Assembly (NCBI GenBank): GCA_045605385.1
Contig: JAZUPW010000001.1
Span: forward strand, 1-47,421
DNA length: 47,421 nt
Direction of reading: 5' to 3'
Origin: SIG607 sp045605385
Lineage (GTDB): Bacteria; Bacillota; Clostridia; Oscillospirales; Acutalibacteraceae
Part shown: positions 43,208 through 47,421 of the stretch, in pieces
Layout: every line of letters starts with the position of its first letter
Position numbering within the stretch: the stretch's first letter is position 1
The notes under the pieces: model-generated
The model's input: the letters and a program-made list of their open reading frames with translations, nothing else
Database searches by the model: none
Told to the model about the DNA's origin: nothing
Position numbers and translations under genes: made by a program

Positions 43208-43888
43208 ATGTTTGTGATATCTATTTTGATACGGACTGCCGTGCTTTATTTATTTGTAACCTTAGCAATAAGGTTAATGGGCAAACGGCAAATTGGCGAT
43301 ATGCAGCCTAATGAACTTGTTATTACACTGCTTATTTCAGAAATAGCGGCAATTCCGCTTCAGGATGCGCACCAGCCTATAATAAACGGTGTTGCAGCGG
43401 TAAGTGTGCTTGTTGTTCTTGAAATAATTGTTTCGGTACTAAGCATAAAATCTATGTTTATGCGAAAACTTTTAAGCGGAAGCAGTGTAATTTTAATTGA
43501 AAACGGAAAAATAAATCAAAAAGCACTAAAACAGGTACGCCTTACCGTAATAGAATTAATTGAACTCTTACGCGGCGAAAACGTTTTTGATATTACCGAA
43601 GTAGCCTTTGCCGTTTTAGAGGTAAACGGAAATTTAAGCGTAGTACCGAAATCGGCATATAAAAGCGTTCAACTTTCAGATATACCAAATTTAAAACAAT
43701 CAAAGGCAACCTTACCGCTTCCTGTAATAAGCGACGGTAAAATAGTTAAAGAAACGCTTAATTCTCTTAACGTTAGCGAAAAACAGATTAAAAAAGTTTT
43801 GGGCAAAAACAGTATTTCAGACGTTTTTCTTATGACACTTGACCTTGGCGGAAACAACACCGTTATTCTTAAGGAGGAAAAACAATGA
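43208..43888 (+). CDS. DUF421 (YetF-type) membrane protein
   Basis: 226 residues. Three N-terminal membrane helices (AVLYLFVTLAIRLMGKRQIGDMQPNELVITLLISEIAAIPLQD includes the hallmark GKRQ..M....L...LL), then a soluble domain (KSMFMRKLLSGSSVILIENGKI, RLTVIELIELLRGENVFDITEVAFAVLEVNGNLSVVPKS), the usual DUF421 layout. Function not known. Start is uncertain: GTG at 43205 or ATG at 43208 or GTG at 43217. The stop overlaps the next gene's ATG by 4 bp. Confidence 0.85.
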   Translation: MFVISILIRTAVLYLFVTLAIRLMGKRQIGDMQPNELVITLLISEIAAIPLQDAHQPIINGVAAVSVLVVLEIIVSVLSIKSMFMRKLLSGSSVILIENGKINQKALKQVRLTVIELIELLRGENVFDITEVAFAVLEVNGNLSVVPKSAYKSVQLSDIPNLKQSKATLPLPVISDGKIVKETLNSLNVSEKQIKKVLGKNSISDVFLMTLDLGGNNTVILKEEKQ

Positions 43889-44256
43889 AAAGACTGTATG
43901 CTGCAACTGCGCTTATAATTCTTTTAAGTTTGGCTGTGCTTATTTCAACAAACACGGTTAATAAATCTTACGATTACTTTGAAACTAAACTTAATGAATG
44001 TGAAAACGCCTTTAAAAGCGGTAATGCAATTAACGAATGCAATGAATTTCAAAAAGAGTTTGAAGAAAAGCAAAAAACCCTTTGTATTTTTATAAACCGC
44101 GCAGTATTAGATAATATATCAATTTGCGCCGCAAGAATGACGTCTGCCGCAAAGCAAAATTCTCCCGATATTTTTTACAGCGAACTTGCCGCAGTAAGAC
44201 TTAATTTCTACAAACTTAAAACCGATGAAAACTTTTCTGTAATTTCCCTTTTTTAG
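43885..44256 (+). CDS. DUF4363-like small membrane-anchored protein
   Basis: 123 residues: an N-terminal hydrophobic helix (LYAATALIILLSLAVLIS), then a helical, charged extracellular part (YFETKLNECENAFKSGNAI). DUF4363 proteins usually follow DUF421 in Clostridia, as here with a 4-bp overlap. AAGGAGG precedes the ATG. Function unknown. Confidence 0.75.
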   Translation: MKRLYAATALIILLSLAVLISTNTVNKSYDYFETKLNECENAFKSGNAINECNEFQKEFEEKQKTLCIFINRAVLDNISICAARMTSAAKQNSPDIFYSELAAVRLNFYKLKTDENFSVISLF

Positions 44257-44280
44257 ACCGCTTTTAAGCGGTCTTTAATT
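44255..44280 (+). terminator. intrinsic terminator after DUF4363
   Basis: GACCGCTT at 44256-44263 pairs with AAGCGGTC at 44266-44273, then TTTAATTT. Confidence 0.7.
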
Positions 44281-44313
44281 TGTTAAAAACTTTTGAATTT
44301 TACTTTACAATTG

Positions 44314-44342
44314 TTGATTTATAAAAATAAATGTTATATAAT
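44314..44342 (+). promoter_or_regulatory. promoter of the ABC exporter operon
   Basis: TTGATT at 44314-44319 and TATAAT at 44337-44342, 17-bp spacer. Confidence 0.7.
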
Positions 44343-44380
44343 AACAGTTTGTAAAGAAAACTGAAAGGAAGACTGTTTAA

Positions 44381-46117
44381 ATGTTCAAGCGTTTTTTAGG
44401 CTGTGTGCGAGAATTCAAATTACCAAGCCTTTTAACCCTTTTATTCATTCTGTTTGAAGCGGTTATAGAAGCATTTATTCCCTTTTTAACCGCCGATTTA
44501 GTAAATCAGGTGCAAAGCGGCACAGAATTGGAGTCTGTTATTAAAATAGGATTAAAACTTGCTGTTATGGCTGTGCTTTCCCTTAGTTGCGGAGGTATAG
44601 CAGGTCTTACCTGCGCTAAGGCTTCTGCTGGTTTTGCCAAGAATTTGCGTCACGATATTTTTTCAAAAATTCAGACCTACAGTTTTAACAACATAGATAA
44701 GTTTTCATCATCATCTTTAGTAACAAGAATGACTACCGACGTTACCAACGTGCAGATGTCTTATATGATGATTATACGCACCGCAATAAGAGCCCCTCTT
44801 ATGCTTATATTTTCTATTGTTATGGCATTTGTTATGGGCGGAAAACTTGCTTTTAGTTTCATTATTCTTATTCCGGTTCTTGCTATAGGATTATATCTTA
44901 TAAGCCTAAAGGCTATGCCTGCTTTCCGCAGTGTTTTCAGAAAATACGACCGTTTAAACGAATCTATTGAAGAAAACGTACGCGGTATGCGTGTTGTTAA
45001 AAGTTTTTCAAGAGAAAATTACGAAAAAGAAAAATTCGGTGTAGCCGCCGATAATATTAAAGATGATTTCACAAAAGCAGAACGCATTGTAGCGCTTAAC
45101 TCTCCGCTTATGCAGGTCTGCGTGTATTTCAATATGGTATTTGTACTTCTTGTGGGTTCACGCCTTATTATTGCCAACCGTTTTATTAACGTTGGTGAAA
45201 TTTCGGCAATGCTTACATACGGTATGCAGATACTTATGCAACTTATGATGCTTTCTATGATTTACGTAATGCTTACAATGTCAAGCGAGTCTATGAAGCG
45301 CATTACCGAAGTACTCAGCGAAACACCTACTCTTGTTAACCCCGAAAACCCCGTTTACGATATAACCGACGGAAGCATTGATTTCAACAACGTTTCTTTC
45401 CGTTACAACAAAGATGCAAAAAAAGCCGCATTAAGCGACGTTGACCTTCACATAAAATCAGGTATGACAGTTGGTATTATAGGCGGTACGGGTTCAAGTA
45501 AAACAACCCTTGTACAGTTAATTGCGCGTCTTTACGACGTAAGCGAAGGCAGTGTTACGGTTGGCGGACGCGACGTAAGAGAGTACGACCTTGATTCGCT
45601 TCGCAACAGTGTTGCAATGGTACTTCAGAAAAATCTTTTATTCTCTGGCACAATAAAAGAAAATCTTCGTTGGGGCAATGAAAACGCAACCGATGAAGAA
45701 ATAATTGAAGCCTGTAAATTGGCTCAGGCGCACGATTTTGTTGTTACTTTCCCTGACGGTTACAACACAAAAATTGAACAGGGTGGTACTAACGTATCGG
45801 GTGGACAAAAACAGCGTCTTTGTATTGCCCGTGCGCTTCTTAAAAAGCCTAAAATACTTATTCTGGATGACTCTACAAGCGCAGTTGATACCAAAACCGA
45901 CGCTCTTATAAGAAAAGGTCTTAAAGAATATATTCCCGAAACCACAAAAATAATAATCGCTCAGCGTATATCTTCGGTACAGGACGCCGATATGATAGTT
46001 GTGCTTGACGGCGGACGCATTTCTGCCGCTGGAACACATAATGAACTCATAAAATCCAACGACATTTACCGTGAGGTATATGTTCAGCAAATAGGCGGAG
46101 GTGAAGACAATGAGTAA
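44381..46117 (+). CDS. ABC exporter half-transporter with a degenerate ATPase site
   Basis: 578 residues: six membrane helices (about 15-310) and an ATPase domain from about 335. Walker A is GGTGSSKTT, signature VSGGQKQR. Walker B ends LILDDSTSAVD, with Asp in place of the catalytic Glu, and the H-loop is IIIAQRISS, with Gln instead of His. The same two changes are known from the degenerate half of heterodimeric exporters of the TM287/288 and BmrC type. The partner gene starts 8 bp before this stop. It probably exports lipids, peptides or drugs. Confidence 0.93.
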   Translation: MFKRFLGCVREFKLPSLLTLLFILFEAVIEAFIPFLTADLVNQVQSGTELESVIKIGLKLAVMAVLSLSCGGIAGLTCAKASAGFAKNLRHDIFSKIQTYSFNNIDKFSSSSLVTRMTTDVTNVQMSYMMIIRTAIRAPLMLIFSIVMAFVMGGKLAFSFIILIPVLAIGLYLISLKAMPAFRSVFRKYDRLNESIEENVRGMRVVKSFSRENYEKEKFGVAADNIKDDFTKAERIVALNSPLMQVCVYFNMVFVLLVGSRLIIANRFINVGEISAMLTYGMQILMQLMMLSMIYVMLTMSSESMKRITEVLSETPTLVNPENPVYDITDGSIDFNNVSFRYNKDAKKAALSDVDLHIKSGMTVGIIGGTGSSKTTLVQLIARLYDVSEGSVTVGGRDVREYDLDSLRNSVAMVLQKNLLFSGTIKENLRWGNENATDEEIIEACKLAQAHDFVVTFPDGYNTKIEQGGTNVSGGQKQRLCIARALLKKPKILILDDSTSAVDTKTDALIRKGLKEYIPETTKIIIAQRISSVQDADMIVVLDGGRISAAGTHNELIKSNDIYREVYVQQIGGGEDNE

Positions 46118-47421
46118 CAGACCTCCTTTGAAAAAAGGACCAAGCGCTAATCCCATGAAAACCTTAGGCAGAATTTTAAAGTTGCTTGTGTCTTCTTATC
46201 CTAAATTAGTACCCATTACCGCAGTTTGTATTGTATTTTCGGCAATAGTTTCGGCTATACCTTCCCTTTTCACACAAAAGGTAATAAACATTATAACAAA
46301 ATATGTAGATGCAAACTCTTTTGATTGGGCAACTGCAAAAACCGAAATTGTTCCGCTTGTGCTTATTCTTATTATCCTTTATTTAGTTTCGGCATCGGCT
46401 ATGACCGTTTATACCCAACTTATGGCGTTTATAACACAGGGCTTCTTGGGTAAAATGCGCCGCAAGATGTTTAATTCTATGCAAAATCTTCCCATTAAGT
46501 ATTTCGACACCAATAAGCACGGCGATATTATGAGTTACTATACAAACGATATAGATACTCTTCGTCAACTTATTTCACAGTCTATACCCCACCTTTTGCA
46601 ATCCTTAATAATTATAACAAGCGTACTGTTTATTATGCTTTGGTTCAGTATATGGATGACACTTGTTGTGGTTGTGGGAATGTCGGTTTTATTCTATATA
46701 ACCCGTAAAATAAGCGGTGGCTCGGCTAAGTACTTTATACGTCAGCAAAAGGCTATTGCTAACTGCGAAGGTTTTGTTCAGGAAATGATGAATGGACAGA
46801 AAGTAATTAAAGTTTTCTGCCGTGAAGAAAAAGTAAAGCAAGAATTCGATGAAATAAATAACCTGCTTTATGAAGACAGCCGACGCGCTCACGCTTATGC
46901 TAACCTTTTAGGCCCTATAACCCAAAACCTTGGTAATATTCTTTACGTTATATGCGCTACCGTTGGCGGTATTCTGCTTTTAAGCAACGTAACAAACGTA
47001 AGCCTTTCGGGAATGGCATTTTCAATATCCATTGTTATTCCCTTCCTTAATATGACAAAGCAGTTTGCGGGCAATATCAACCAGATAGCGCAGCAGGCCA
47101 ACTCCATAGCCATGGCACTTGCCGGCGCAGACAGAATCTTTACTCTCATGGATCAGCAGCCCGAAGAGGACGAAGGCTACGTCACCCTCGTCAACTGCAT
47201 CGAAAACCCCGATGGAAGCATCACCGAAACCGCAGAGCGCACAGGTCACTGGGCGTGGCGCCATCCCCACGGAGACGGAACCCTCACCTACACTCCCCTT
47301 CGCGGCGACGTGCGTATGTATGACGTTGACTTCGCCTACGTTGAGGGAAAGCCCGTTTTGCATAACGTAACACTCTATGCAGAGCCCGGACAAAAGGTCT
47401 CCTTTGTAGGTGCGACGGGTG
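46110..47421 (+). CDS. ABC exporter half-transporter (partner), cut at the window end
   Basis: 437 codons are visible; the frame is open to the edge. Six membrane helices are followed by a linker with GHWAWRHPHGDG, an insert seen between the membrane and ATPase parts in clostridial half-transporters. The ATPase domain begins with DVRMYDVDFAYVEGKPVLHNV and reaches GQKVSFVGATG, the start of Walker A, where it is cut. It should supply the functional ATPase site of the heterodimer. Base composition changes near 47,050-47,100: codons before it end mostly in A/T, after it mostly in C/G. Confidence 0.9.
   Translation, partial: MSNRPPLKKGPSANPMKTLGRILKLLVSSYPKLVPITAVCIVFSAIVSAIPSLFTQKVINIITKYVDANSFDWATAKTEIVPLVLILIILYLVSASAMTVYTQLMAFITQGFLGKMRRKMFNSMQNLPIKYFDTNKHGDIMSYYTNDIDTLRQLISQSIPHLLQSLIIITSVLFIMLWFSIWMTLVVVVGMSVLFYITRKISGGSAKYFIRQQKAIANCEGFVQEMMNGQKVIKVFCREEKVKQEFDEINNLLYEDSRRAHAYANLLGPITQNLGNILYVICATVGGILLLSNVTNVSLSGMAFSISIVIPFLNMTKQFAGNINQIAQQANSIAMALAGADRIFTLMDQQPEEDEGYVTLVNCIENPDGSITETAERTGHWAWRHPHGDGTLTYTPLRGDVRMYDVDFAYVEGKPVLHNVTLYAEPGQKVSFVGATG

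Noticed and set aside
45638..46156. 172-codon minus-strand frame at the exporter gene junction
   Set aside because: Shadow of the two ABC genes; no start signal or domain.

Overview
The window looks like a chromosomal stretch from an anaerobic, gut-type Clostridia (Firmicutes), probably near Oscillospirales or Ruminococcaceae. The body is AT-rich (sampled lines about 37% GC). Several genes appear to start with TTG after a good Shine-Dalgarno. It carries Rex, a PerR/rubrerythrin pair, methylglyoxal synthase, a bile salt hydrolase, a type I dockerin, InlB-type repeats and a DUF421-DUF4363 pair. The taxonomic call is inference from gene content and composition, not a database result.

Layout. 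(i) 1-4.2 kb, minus strand: a sugar or sugar-acid operon with an L-fucose-isomerase-like protein, a GlcD-like flavoprotein, a GlcF-like Fe-S protein and a truncated class II aldolase. It is divergent from an AraC regulator (4.4-5.3 kb). (ii) 5.3-9.7 kb: alpha/beta hydrolase, HAD phosphatase, PHP protein, methylglyoxal synthase, bile salt hydrolase and a low-molecular-weight phosphatase. (iii) 9.7-14.1 kb: an AraC regulator and rhaB-rhaA-rhaD for L-rhamnose. (iv) 14.2-19.8 kb, minus strand: N-acetylhexosamine-kinase-like protein, NAT_N/GNAT_C-like protein, DUF4832-like glycosidase fold and a DUF5107/TPR protein. (v) 19.9-24.2 kb: EamA transporter, glycerol kinase overlapping a monoacylglycerol-lipase-like hydrolase, and an unknown four-helix membrane protein. 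(vi) 24.2-25.8 kb: tRNA-Gly, an array of small palindromes, then PerR and rubrerythrin. (vii) 25.8-37.7 kb, minus strand: a four-gene surface/glycan operon (cytoplasmic GH16, dockerin-bearing metallophosphoesterase, giant membrane-anchored InlB-repeat protein, GH16 lipoprotein) beside two tandem AraC regulators. (viii) 39.6-42.5 kb: metI-metN-metQ methionine importer. (ix) 42.5-47.4 kb: Rex, DUF421, DUF4363 and a heterodimeric ABC exporter cut by the window end.

Most interesting signal. The leader of the metQNI operon has a consensus promoter, a 23-codon ORF with 7 Met and 2 Cys codons, and an intrinsic terminator. The 5' arm of the terminator can pair instead with an upstream segment. This is the layout of ribosome-mediated transcription attenuation by a methionine-rich leader peptide, rather than the S-box or T-box usually found on Firmicute methionine genes.

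Other notable points: a terminator-like hairpin that contains the bile salt hydrolase Shine-Dalgarno; an array of at least seven palindromes joined by GATGAAATC / GATTTCATC linkers behind tRNA-Gly; two PerR boxes bracketing the perR promoter; and a GlcF-like protein whose two CCG domains have lost their cysteines. At both ends of the window (before about 2.4 kb and after about 47.05 kb) the base composition jumps to roughly 50-57% GC in the middle of intact reading frames, so an assembly chimera or recombination should be considered there.
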